A stretch of DNA of 7,664 nt from DRPN01 sp964383915 (GCA_964383915.1 CAYLJE010000111.1:1-7664), one strand, 5' to 3'. Positions 1-6,886 are shown, counted from the stretch's first letter. The notes: generated from the letters alone by a model not told the origin. Program-made: numbers and translations.

Positions 1-1
1 G

Positions 2-35
2 GGATATGTTGTGAGACAATGATAAATATCCTTTT
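2..35 (+). terminator. Possible weak terminator hairpin at the left edge
   Basis: GGATAT at 2-7 is complementary to ATATCC at 26-31, with two further A-T pairs possible past a one-base bulge, and TTTT follows at 32-35. This is the shape of a weak intrinsic terminator for a gene reading in from the left, but the stem is short, AT-rich and has a long loop. The upstream gene lies outside the window, so the call cannot be tested here. Confidence 0.2.
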
Positions 36-53
36 AAAGCCTGAAAAATTTTA

Positions 54-61
54 TACTTTTA
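54..61 (+). promoter_or_regulatory. Candidate Bacteroidetes -7 box upstream of pepD
   Basis: TACTTTTA matches the Bacteroidetes -7 consensus TAnnTTTG except at the last base. It lies about 70 bases before the pepD start. No TTG is seen at the expected -33 distance, so the support is the -7 match and its position only. Confidence 0.22.
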
Positions 62-116
62 CGTTTTCTCATAGGAGAGAAGAAGAAAATATTTTCGTTT
101 TACTTAAAATAAATAT

Positions 117-123
117 AGGAGAG
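117..123 (+). promoter_or_regulatory. Shine-Dalgarno-like AGGAGAG before pepD
   Basis: AGGAGAG ends 7 bases before the ATG at 131, a normal ribosome-binding spacing. It supports that ATG as the start. The motif is notable because Bacteroidetes genes often lack a recognisable Shine-Dalgarno sequence. The same ten-base string, ATAGGAGAGA, also occurs at 71-80. Confidence 0.5.
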
Positions 124-130
124 ATACATC

Positions 131-1591
131 ATGAGTAAAGAAATTTTAAAACTTGAGCCTAAAGATGTCTGGAAGCATTTTTATGAATTAACCCAAATAC
201 CAAGACCCTCAAAGAAAGAAGGGAAGGTAATTGAGTTTATGAGAAAATTCGGGGAAGATCTGGGGTTGGAGACCATCGTGGATGAGGTGGGCAATGTGAT
301 TATTCGCAAACCGGCTACTCCCGGTATGGAGAACAGAAAAGGGGTTATTCTTCAGGGACATCTGGATATGGTGCCTCAGAAGAATAGTGATGTTCATCAT
401 GATTTTGAAAAAGATCCCATTGATGCCTATATTGACGGAGAATGGGTGACAGCTCGTGGAACAACGCTGGGCGCTGATAATGGGATCGGTGTGGCGGCAA
501 CCATGACTGTGCTTGAGTCAAAAGACCTCCAGCATGGTCCGGTTGAGGCACTTTTTACCATTGATGAAGAGACTGGGATGACAGGCGCTTTCGGCTTAAA
601 ACCAGGGATCCTGAAAGGAGAGATATTAATAAATCTGGATTCGGAAGACGAGGGTGAGTTGTATGTTGGATGTGCAGGAGGAACGAACGCCAACCTGAGA
701 TTTTCTTATCAGGAAGAGAAAGTGCCGGCAGGAACGATTGCTTATAAGATTTCATTAACCGGATTAAAAGGAGGACACTCAGGCGTGGATATTCCGCTGG
801 AACGTGGAAATGCCAACAAGTTGATAAGCAGGGTTTTGTGGATGGCTGCCAGTGAGTATGGGCTGCGTATGGCGGATATGAAAGGGGGAGATTTGCGTAA
901 TGCTATTCCGCGCGAAGCTTTTGCAGTGGTTACTGTGCCTGAAGAAAAAGAAGAAGACTTTGTGAGGTTTATTAAGGATATGGAGAGAGTCCTGGCACAT
1001 GAACTGGGTACCGTCGAGCCTACCCTGAAATTAGAAACGGAACGTACGGAAAAACCGGCTATGCTTATGGATGTATCATCTCAGGAGAGGATTCTGGATG
1101 CTGTCTATGCCAGTCCACACGGCGTTGTCCGAATGAGCACAGAGATGAAGGGCCTGGTAGAAACATCCAACAATGTGGCTGTGATTAAAATGGGTGGTGG
1201 ACTATTCGAGGAGCTTTGTCTGATCCGTAGTTCTGTGGATACGGCCAAAGATGACCTGAAGAATGTTTTTCGGAGTATTGTGGAACTGGCCGGGGGCGAC
1301 CTTACATTCGACGGTGAATATCCCGGATGGAAACCCAATCTGAAATCACCAATCCTGCATGAAATGAAAGAAATATATAATAGGAAATTTGGTAATATAC
1401 CGGAGATCAAAGCCATTCATGCAGGTCTTGAGTGTGGCTTGCTGGGAGGAGTGAACCCTGGACTGGACATGATTTCCTTTGGCCCGACAATCCGTTATCC
1501 ACATTCCCCGGATGAAAAAGTAAATATCGCCACCGTACAGAAATTCTGGGATTTTCTTGTGGAAACGTTGAAAAATATTCCGGAAAAGTAA
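131..1591 (+). CDS. pepD: Aminoacyl-histidine dipeptidase (Xaa-His dipeptidase, PepD-like, M20 family)
   Basis: This 486-residue protein should be a cytosolic zinc dipeptidase that hydrolyses Xaa-His dipeptides such as carnosine-type substrates and other small peptides. It carries the M20 metal-site pattern in order: H77 and D79 in QGHLDM, D116 in ADNGIG, the catalytic and ligand pair E146-E147 in TIDEETG, D170 in INLDSED, and H458 near the C-terminus in RYPHSPDE. GGHSG at 214-218 lies in the inserted dimerisation domain, between the two halves of the catalytic domain. The length matches E. coli PepD (485 residues), and no key residue is missing. The start at 131 is supported by AGGAGAG upstream and by the family-typical opening (EPKDVWKHF). 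The gene stands alone and ends 7 bases from the convergent thioesterase gene. Family assignment is firm; the true substrate range is inferred. Confidence 0.95.
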   Translation: MSKEILKLEPKDVWKHFYELTQIPRPSKKEGKVIEFMRKFGEDLGLETIVDEVGNVIIRKPATPGMENRKGVILQGHLDMVPQKNSDVHHDFEKDPIDAYIDGEWVTARGTTLGADNGIGVAATMTVLESKDLQHGPVEALFTIDEETGMTGAFGLKPGILKGEILINLDSEDEGELYVGCAGGTNANLRFSYQEEKVPAGTIAYKISLTGLKGGHSGVDIPLERGNANKLISRVLWMAASEYGLRMADMKGGDLRNAIPREAFAVVTVPEEKEEDFVRFIKDMERVLAHELGTVEPTLKLETERTEKPAMLMDVSSQERILDAVYASPHGVVRMSTEMKGLVETSNNVAVIKMGGGLFEELCLIRSSVDTAKDDLKNVFRSIVELAGGDLTFDGEYPGWKPNLKSPILHEMKEIYNRKFGNIPEIKAIHAGLECGLLGGVNPGLDMISFGPTIRYPHSPDEKVNIATVQKFWDFLVETLKNIPEK

Positions 1592-1598
1592 GTTCTTA

Positions 1599-2339
1599 TT
1601 AAATCCTTTTGTTCCATTTTGTTGTAGCTGTTGCATAAATATTTTTTTTCTTATTATCCATTATTGTATGGACAAAAGAGTTCGGTTTATCATCAGGATT
1701 TGTCAATGATATTATATTATGTCCATAATGAGCTTCACTCATAAAACGTCCATCTATTGAATATAAATAATAATTATCGATAGTTTCTTCAGGAATAGTT
1801 TCCAAAAGCCATTGCAGATACCTGATATTGTTAACATGTCCATTTGTATCCAGGTCATACTTATTTATGTTAAATTTACTGGTGTATTTTGCAGTATCAA
1901 TAGCTTCGATTTTTTTATAAATATCATGTTTAACAGACTCTTCAGGAGAACTTGACCATTTTCTTTGGATATCGTCAAATATTTTAACGGGTCTTTTTCT
2001 TTTTATATCATAAAACAACCACTGGCCTTTTGCTTTACCTATCATTTTTCCCTTTTCGTCATAAATAATATTTTCCCTGATACCTCTAATTGTCTTATAT
2101 CTAGATAACCATGTTTTTATAGTGATTTTTTCTTTATAGCAAGGATAACGGTCTATTTGCATGTATCCTGTGAGTAAAACCCAACCAATGTCTTGTTTAA
2201 TTAAATCGTATAGACTATGGTTTATCGATAAACAATGGTCTGCAGCAGTTTCCTCCAATAATATTAAAATTGTTATTGGGGAAGCTTCCCCGAATTTATT
2301 CATTTCAAAATACCTAAGCTCAAATTGTTTTTTAAACAT
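1599..2339 (-). CDS. Acyl-ACP thioesterase (FatA/FatB-like, double hotdog)
   Basis: The 246-residue protein resembles bacterial members of the acyl-ACP thioesterase family, which release fatty acids from acyl carrier protein in the cytosol. The N-terminal hotdog opens with FELRYFEMNKFGEASP and an LLEETAADH helix. The second hotdog carries the family signature YDLDTNGHVNNIRYLQW near residues 161-177, whose D, N and H are the catalytic-type residues, and then a short strand ending in SEAHYG. I chose the ATG at 2339 because the FELRYFE segment is conserved in the family; the next ATG, 36 bases in, would remove it. Three of four sampled 60-base lines are 30-32% GC and the fourth about 22%, well below the roughly 45-57% in pepD and the GH3 gene, and the protein is rich in Lys, Ile, Asn and Tyr. 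That contrast suggests a separate origin. Acyl-chain specificity cannot be read from the sequence. Confidence 0.88.
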   Translation of the reverse strand: MFKKQFELRYFEMNKFGEASPITILILLEETAADHCLSINHSLYDLIKQDIGWVLLTGYMQIDRYPCYKEKITIKTWLSRYKTIRGIRENIIYDEKGKMIGKAKGQWLFYDIKRKRPVKIFDDIQRKWSSSPEESVKHDIYKKIEAIDTAKYTSKFNINKYDLDTNGHVNNIRYLQWLLETIPEETIDNYYLYSIDGRFMSEAHYGHNIISLTNPDDKPNSFVHTIMDNKKKNIYATATTKWNKRI

Positions 2340-2356
2340 CCTGTTTGTAGATTATT

Positions 2357-2364
2357 ATAAAGTA
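2357..2364 (-). promoter_or_regulatory. Candidate -7 box of the thioesterase gene
   Basis: On the minus strand the sequence reads TACTTTAT, 18 bases before the ATG at 2339. It partly matches TAnnTTTG, with the last two bases different. No well-spaced TTG lies at -33, so this is a weak call that rests on position. Confidence 0.2.
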
Positions 2365-2385
2365 ATCTCCATTTTAAGAAATTCC

Positions 2386-2412
2386 CATTCAAATTTAAGC
2401 TTTTTTTGAATG
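2386..2412. repeat. Perfect 8-base inverted repeat in the 2340-2463 intergenic gap
   Basis: CATTCAAA at 2386-2393 is the exact reverse complement of TTTGAATG at 2405-2412, with an 11-base spacer. On the plus strand it is followed by TTTTTCTCTTTT, so it could act as a weak intrinsic terminator. On the minus strand it sits 47 to 73 bases before the thioesterase start, where an operator could lie. The stem is mostly A-T. Beyond it and the -7 candidate, nothing else is visible in this gap. Confidence 0.35.
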
Positions 2413-2463
2413 TTTTTCTCTTTTACATAAAAGAGTTATTCAGGCATAAACAGCTGGATTTTA

Positions 2464-3115
2464 GAAAAAAAACTGAATACCGGCAATCCGGGACGGTTTA
2501 ACTCTTTTGGTGAGCTAATGCAAGCTTATAAGAAGCAATTGAATTATTTTATCGACATCAAAATAAAAGGGAACAATATTATCGAACGAATCAATGCCAA
2601 ATATCTTCCGGCACCTTTTCTTTCTTTTTTTATTGACGATTGTATCAAAAACGGGAAAGATTATAACGCCGGGGGTGCCCGGTATAATACCAGTTATATC
2701 CAAGGGGTGGGACTGGGAAGCATCACTGATAACCTTACTGCTCTGAAATATCATATTTTTGATAAAAAGGATATTTCCATGTCCCGCATGCTGGAAGCTT
2801 TGGAGAAAAACTTTGGCGATTACGAGGCTATACGACATAATCTGTTATATATGACGCCTAAATTTGGAAATGACGATGATTATGCAGACATCCATGCACA
2901 GGAGATTTTTGAGATGTTTTTCGAAGCGGTGGACGGACGGCCAACAAGTCGCGGGGGTACTTTCCGGATCAACCTGTTACCGACGACCAGTCATATTTAT
3001 TTTGGTTCGGTCGTTGGAGCGATGCCTGATGGCCGGATACAGTGATTACTTTAATGACCTGGACGTGGAATTGCAGAATGAAATTATCCGGCGGACGGAG
3101 CATGAGAGTATCTGA
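2464..3115 (+). pseudogene. Decayed glycyl radical enzyme gene (PFL-like family; HypD type possible)
   Basis: Two pieces of one glycyl radical enzyme are joined out of frame. Piece one runs in frame from about 2464, where homology begins around LNTGNPGRFNSF, to the TGA at 3043-3045. It includes YFIDIKIKGNNIIER, the GGARYNTSYIQGVG block, TPKFGNDDDYAD, EAVDGRPTSRGG, INLLPTTSHIYFGSV and GAMPDGR. Piece two is in another frame from about 3034 to the TGA at 3113-3115 and reads AGYSDYFNDL, then ELQNEIIRRTEHES. This is the C-terminal loop with the radical-bearing Gly, which in intact relatives sits in RVAGYSDYF. Intact members are near 790 residues. Here the N-terminal half, including the active-site Cys region, is absent, and about 100 or more codons between the PDGR motif and the glycine loop are gone. 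No radical-SAM activase is nearby. The family is clear; HypD (trans-4-hydroxyproline dehydratase) is only one candidate subtype. The product cannot be active. Confidence 0.88.
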
Positions 3116-3122
3116 TATATTG

Positions 3123-3176
3123 TTGATAAGAAGCTAATAAATAGTAAATCACAGGCATTCTCACAATGATTATCAA
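3123..3176. repeat. Short inverted repeat between convergent pseudogene and GH3 gene
   Basis: TTGATAA at 3123-3129 is complementary to TTATCAA at 3170-3176, separated by about 40 bases. It lies in the 73-base gap between the end of the glycyl radical enzyme relic and the stop of the convergent GH3 gene. No T-tract of note follows on either strand, so I do not call it a terminator. It may be chance in AT-rich sequence. Confidence 0.15.
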
Positions 3177-3188
3177 ACACCCCGGAAA

Positions 3189-5420
3189 TTATTCCAGTAT
3201 GAAGTCTGATTTCATCACATTTTGAGAATCCCCTCCTACGAAGATTTTAAATGCCCCCGGTTCGGCAACGTATTTCATATCTATATTATAAAACCGCAAA
3301 TCATCGGAGGTAATGGTAAACTTTACTTTTTTGTCTTCTCCGGGTTTCAGGGTAATACGACTGAATCCTTTCAACTCTTTCACCGGGCGTGTGACACTCC
3401 CGACGACATCCCGAATATAAAACTGCACTACTTCTGTTCCTTCCCTCTGGCCGGTATTTTTTACGTTTACCGTTGCGGTTAAAGGTTCATTAAATCCTAT
3501 TTTTTCTTTATCCAGGGTTAATCCCGAATACTTAAAGGAAGTATAACTCAGTCCATACCCAAAGGGATACAACGGGCTATTCGGTATATCGAGGTACTTA
3601 CTGGTGAATCTCTTATTGGTAGCAGGACGCCCTGTATTTTTCATGCTGTAATAAACAGGTATCTGGCCGGTATTCCTTGGAAAGGACATGACCAGTTTAC
3701 CGGAAGGGTTGTAATCCCCGAACAAGACATCTGTTATGGCGGGTCCTGCCATGGTTCCCAGTTGCCATGCATTGACAAGGGCAGGGGCATGAGTTGCCAG
3801 CCATGATATGGTCAGGGGTCTTCCTGCCATGATCACTGTTATCGCGGGTTTCCCTGTAGCCAGGATTGCTTCTGCCAATTGCTGTTGTACACCAGGCAAG
3901 CCGATATCCGAGCGGCTGGCAGCTTCTCCGTTTTGCCAATCCCCTTCTCCCAATGCCAGGATCACGATATCAGAGGTTTTGGCCAATGTGACGGCCTCTG
4001 TAAAACCCGACCGGTCATTTCCAACGATGGAACATCCTTTGGCATATCGCACGCGGGCTTGCGGTATTTTTTCTTTTATGCCCTGCAAGAGGGTAATGAC
4101 ATTCTTTGCTTCACCTGATCCATGCCATGATCCCAGCATATCAGCCTGATCATCTCCGAGAGGTCCGATCACGGCAATGGACCGTATATTTTTTGACAGA
4201 GGCAGGAGCGGTTCTTTGCCAACGGTATCGTTTTTTAACAGGACAATGGATTCATGTGCCGATTGAAGGGCGTGGTATAGCATCTCTTTTGAAAGAACCG
4301 TTGCCTTTTCCCGGGCATTATCCAGATAACGGTAAGGATCGTCAAACAATCCCAGTTCATATTTTTCTTTCAGGATCCGGTAAACAGCCCGGTTAATTTG
4401 CTCTTTTTTTACCTTACCCTCTTTTACGAGTACAGGAAGGTTTTTTATATAGTCACCACCCTGCATATCCATATCCACGCCGGCATTTATTGCCAGCAGA
4501 GCGGCCTCTTTTTCATTGGCTGCAATGCCATGGTTGACCAGTTCATTCATCGCGGTATAGTCGGTGACCACAAATCCTTTAAAGCCCCATTCTTTTCTCA
4601 GGATATCGGTCAGGAGCCAGCGGTTGGCTGTGGAAGGGATCCCGTTCAGATCATTGAAGGATGTCATCACCGATCCTACGCCGGCATCTACCGCAGCCTG
4701 ATAAGGTTTCAAATACACATTTCGAAGTTTACGTTCTGACATATCCACCGAATTATATTCTCTGCCGGCTTCGGGGGCACCGTAAGCGGCAAAATGTTTC
4801 ACACAGGCCAGAAGGGTTTCCGGACTACCCAGATCATTTCCCTGGTATCCCCTGACTTTGGCAGCCGCTACAAGACTTCCGTAATAGGGGTCTTCTCCGG
4901 CCCCTTCAGCGACTCTTCCCCAGCGCGGATCACGGGCTATATCCACCATCGGGTTAAAAGTCCAGTTTAATCCGGCAGAAGCAGCCTCCTTGGCAGATAA
5001 AGCCGCTGTTTTCTCAATAAGATCAAGGTCCCAGGAACAGGCCTCTGCCAGGGGAAGTGGAAAAATTGTTTTATAGCCGTGAATAACGTCGTATCCGAAA
5101 ATCAGAGGGATATGCATCCGTGTCTGTTCGATGGCTATTTTTTGAAGTTTCCGTATATAATCTACTGTCAGGGCATTGAAAATACTACCTACCCGTCCTG
5201 CCAGCAATTCCTTTTCCACGTCTGTGGAAAAAGAAGGACCTGTGACCGCCCAATGGCTGGTGTATTGGGTCATCTGACCTACTTTCTCTTCCAGCGTCAT
5301 CCGGGCCAGAAGAGAATCAATAAAATGATCCTCTCTTTGGTCCGTGACTGTATTTTCCCGCTGGCATGCGGAGGAAAAGAAAAAAATCAGGAAAAGAAAA
5401 AAGAATGTGTTTTTCATCAT
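3189..5420 (-). CDS. bglX: GH3 family beta-glucosidase, predicted lipoprotein (BglX-like)
   Basis: This 743-residue exo-acting beta-glucosidase should remove glucose from the non-reducing ends of beta-gluco-oligosaccharides in the periplasm. Numbered from the ATG at 5420, residues 1-19 form a leader with an FFFLFLIFFF core and SSAC, whose Cys19 is the likely lipidation site. The (alpha/beta)8 domain follows, with GYDVIHGYKTIFP, DPRWGRVAEGAGEDP, KHFAAYG (K208-H209) and the nucleophile D287 in FVVTDYTAMNEL. The second domain carries the likely acid/base E499 in NGEAASRSD, then YPFGYGLSYTSF leads into the C-terminal fibronectin-III-like domain (about 630-743). The length matches E. coli BglX. 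A longer open frame reaches 5540, but that stretch is the wrong frame of an upstream GH144 relic, and the leader starts at 5420 or 5417. A GH144 relic and a divergent sensor nearby suggest a beta-1,2-glucan oligosaccharide substrate; this is inference. Confidence 0.93.
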   Translation of the reverse strand: MMKNTFFFLFLIFFFSSACQRENTVTDQREDHFIDSLLARMTLEEKVGQMTQYTSHWAVTGPSFSTDVEKELLAGRVGSIFNALTVDYIRKLQKIAIEQTRMHIPLIFGYDVIHGYKTIFPLPLAEACSWDLDLIEKTAALSAKEAASAGLNWTFNPMVDIARDPRWGRVAEGAGEDPYYGSLVAAAKVRGYQGNDLGSPETLLACVKHFAAYGAPEAGREYNSVDMSERKLRNVYLKPYQAAVDAGVGSVMTSFNDLNGIPSTANRWLLTDILRKEWGFKGFVVTDYTAMNELVNHGIAANEKEAALLAINAGVDMDMQGGDYIKNLPVLVKEGKVKKEQINRAVYRILKEKYELGLFDDPYRYLDNAREKATVLSKEMLYHALQSAHESIVLLKNDTVGKEPLLPLSKNIRSIAVIGPLGDDQADMLGSWHGSGEAKNVITLLQGIKEKIPQARVRYAKGCSIVGNDRSGFTEAVTLAKTSDIVILALGEGDWQNGEAASRSDIGLPGVQQQLAEAILATGKPAITVIMAGRPLTISWLATHAPALVNAWQLGTMAGPAITDVLFGDYNPSGKLVMSFPRNTGQIPVYYSMKNTGRPATNKRFTSKYLDIPNSPLYPFGYGLSYTSFKYSGLTLDKEKIGFNEPLTATVNVKNTGQREGTEVVQFYIRDVVGSVTRPVKELKGFSRITLKPGEDKKVKFTITSDDLRFYNIDMKYVAEPGAFKIFVGGDSQNVMKSDFILE

Positions 5421-5439
5421 CTTATAATTTTTAAACATA

Positions 5440-5447
5440 CTAAAGTA
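5440..5447 (-). promoter_or_regulatory. Candidate -7 box of the GH3 gene
   Basis: The minus strand reads TACTTTAG, matching TAnnTTTG at all but the seventh base and ending 19 bases before the ATG at 5420. If used, transcription would begin near 5434, which is inside or after the ATG at 5438 and so favours 5420 or 5417 as the start. No TTG is found at -33. Confidence 0.28.
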
Positions 5448-5473
5448 ATTATTTTTTAAGATTATTTTCCGGG

Positions 5474-5650
5474 TTAAAAGGAAAATCCTAATTTTTTGAG
5501 TCCGGCGTTTACTTCCGGGGCTGACATAAACAAATTCCACAGCAACCCGGTCCGGTAATTCCCGATCATAATAACAATGGGGCCTTCGTCAATGGCCAGA
5601 TAAGAAGTGGCGAACCAGTTTGTGGTGAGGTTAAAGATATGATAAACAAA
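5474..5650 (-). pseudogene. C-terminal relic of a GH144-like (Glycoamylase, PF10091) beta-1,2-glucanase
   Basis: The minus strand encodes about 57 residues ending at TAA (5476-5474) that read like the C-terminus of the Glycoamylase/GH144 family. They run from VYHIFNLTTNWF through TSYLAIDEGPIVIMIGNYR and TGLLWNLFMSAPEV to GLKKLGFSF. Characterised GH144 enzymes such as Chitinophaga pinensis CpSGL are endo-beta-1,2-glucanases of over 400 residues, so nearly the whole catalytic domain is missing. In this frame the first upstream stop is at 5677-5675, after ten codons with no clear family match, and no start or signal peptide is present. The fragment lies between the DUF5009 gene and the GH3 gene, on the same strand, as if a glucanase gene once filled this slot and was deleted from its 5' side. 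It explains why the GH3 open frame appears to extend upstream. Family recognition is from memory of the conserved tail, without a search. Confidence 0.75.
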
Positions 5651-5690
5651 AAAATACGCATAAAATCTTTTGTATTAAACCGAAATATCT

Positions 5691-5714
5691 ATCATAGGGG
5701 ATCATAGGGGATCA
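5691..5714. repeat. 10-base tandem repeat, unit ATCATAGGGG
   Basis: ATCATAGGGG occurs at 5691-5700 and again at 5701-5710, followed by ATCA at 5711-5714, giving about 2.4 copies. It sits between the GH144 relic and the stop of the DUF5009 gene, close to where the glucanase gene was cut away. The rest of 5678-5742 shows no gene or hairpin. Confidence 0.8.
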
Positions 5715-5742
5715 GACGCAACAGAAAACATACAAAGTCGAA

Positions 5743-6855
5743 TCAGATTTTAATAAAGATCCTCCGTTTATACATCCACCATGTTATATACCAAAGGGAA
5801 GCCCACACAATAATGCTGGTGAAGATATTGGCAGTTAGTGTCCCCATCCGGCCAAACAGGGCCTGGGTAAAAGGGATAAAGATATGCTGCATAAAATCTG
5901 CCCCGCCCACATGGGCAAAGAGATAAATAAACAAGGGATTCATACCCACCACTGCAAAAAAGATTACCCAGTTTCTTGACTTTTTAATGTCTATGAGCCA
6001 GTAAGACAGGGCCAGAACCAATAATGCATATCCGCCGCTGACAATTACGAATGAACTGGTAGCTATCCGTTTGATGATAGGGGTAACAGGATTCAAAGCA
6101 TAACCGGCTAAAATGCCAAGGATCCCGGCAATAGCCAGTACCCTGACCTTTTTCATTGGGGATTTGTCACTAAGTAGAAGCTGGCCTGCCAGAACTCCCC
6201 AGATGGTATGTGCAGTTGTCGGAATAGCATTGAAAGACACCCAGTGACCGTTCAGGTCAGCACCCCCATATTGCAGGTCGAGCCAGGTACCGAAATTCTG
6301 GTTGGCGATAAAAGGATGATTAAACCCTTGCACTGGGAAAGTGCGGTAAACAACCTCGGCAACAGCAATCATCGCAAAAGAAAAAATAAGCTGAAAGGGA
6401 AAAGATTTTCGCATGATCAGGAAAGCGATCAGATAAGTGAAGGCAAGCTGAGCCAGTACGTTCTGGAACCGGAAAGTGATCTTCCCAGGGCCAATGCAAT
6501 ACAGTGCCCATCCCAAAATTAACAGTAAAACAGAGCGTTGGATGGCATGTTGTAAGATCTGCCGGTGCGACAGTCCCATCTTCATCCGTTTGTGTAAGGA
6601 AAATGGCATCGCTACCCCCACAATAAACATAAAAAACGGCTGTACAAGGTCCCAGAAATGTAAACCATGCCAGGGATAGTGATGTAACTGATTTCCTATA
6701 AAATAAATGGCGGAACCTTTGAGCGAAGGGTCATGCAGAAAACCGAAAAGCCCGGTGAACCCGCCTATAAGTAAAAACATGGTGGCTCCCCGAAAGAAAT
6801 CAAGGGACAGCAAACGACCTTCGGGGACATAGGGTTGTTTAATATTTTTTGTCAT
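5743..6855 (-). CDS. DUF5009 / HGSNAT-like membrane acyltransferase
   Basis: This 370-residue multi-pass inner-membrane protein belongs to the family related to the catalytic domain of heparan-alpha-glucosaminide N-acetyltransferase (NagX-like, COG4299). Visible marks are the RLLSLDFFRG opening at 14-23, the HHYPWHGLHFWDLVQPFFMF stretch at 58-77 with several histidines where the family has its catalytic His, the first cytoplasmic loop with KRMKMGLSHRQ, and the late GMNPLFIY motif near 304. About ten hydrophobic segments can be traced, ending in a basic tail (MYKRRIF). Family members are thought to move an acetyl or other acyl group across the membrane to a sugar acceptor; the actual acceptor here is unknown. 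The gene is the first of a minus-strand run leading to the GH144 relic and the GH3 enzyme, which suggests a role in handling sugars from the same glycan. The start at 6855 directly precedes the conserved region and fits the family length. Confidence 0.88.
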   Translation of the reverse strand: MTKNIKQPYVPEGRLLSLDFFRGATMFLLIGGFTGLFGFLHDPSLKGSAIYFIGNQLHHYPWHGLHFWDLVQPFFMFIVGVAMPFSLHKRMKMGLSHRQILQHAIQRSVLLLILGWALYCIGPGKITFRFQNVLAQLAFTYLIAFLIMRKSFPFQLIFSFAMIAVAEVVYRTFPVQGFNHPFIANQNFGTWLDLQYGGADLNGHWVSFNAIPTTAHTIWGVLAGQLLLSDKSPMKKVRVLAIAGILGILAGYALNPVTPIIKRIATSSFVIVSGGYALLVLALSYWLIDIKKSRNWVIFFAVVGMNPLFIYLFAHVGGADFMQHIFIPFTQALFGRMGTLTANIFTSIIVWASLWYITWWMYKRRIFIKI

Positions 6856-6886
6856 TATTTTAAATCAAATTAATTTTTTTGAAACG

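Noticed and set aside
427..1636. Several minus-strand open frames opposite pepD
   Set aside because: pepD has all its metal-site motifs in frame over its full length; the opposite frames have biased composition and no motifs.
3028..3060. Programmed frameshift or recoding at the glycyl radical enzyme frame change
   Set aside because: A frameshift alone would not restore the missing block between PDGR and the glycine loop, and the N-terminal half is also absent.
2864..3115. Plus-strand open frame of 83 codons treated as its own small gene
   Set aside because: Only its last 27 or so codons (from AGYSDYF) resemble anything, namely the glycyl radical enzyme tail. The rest is the wrong frame of the same relic.
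3808..4739. Plus-strand open frames opposite the GH3 gene
   Set aside because: The GH3 frame is intact with its catalytic residues; these are shadows.
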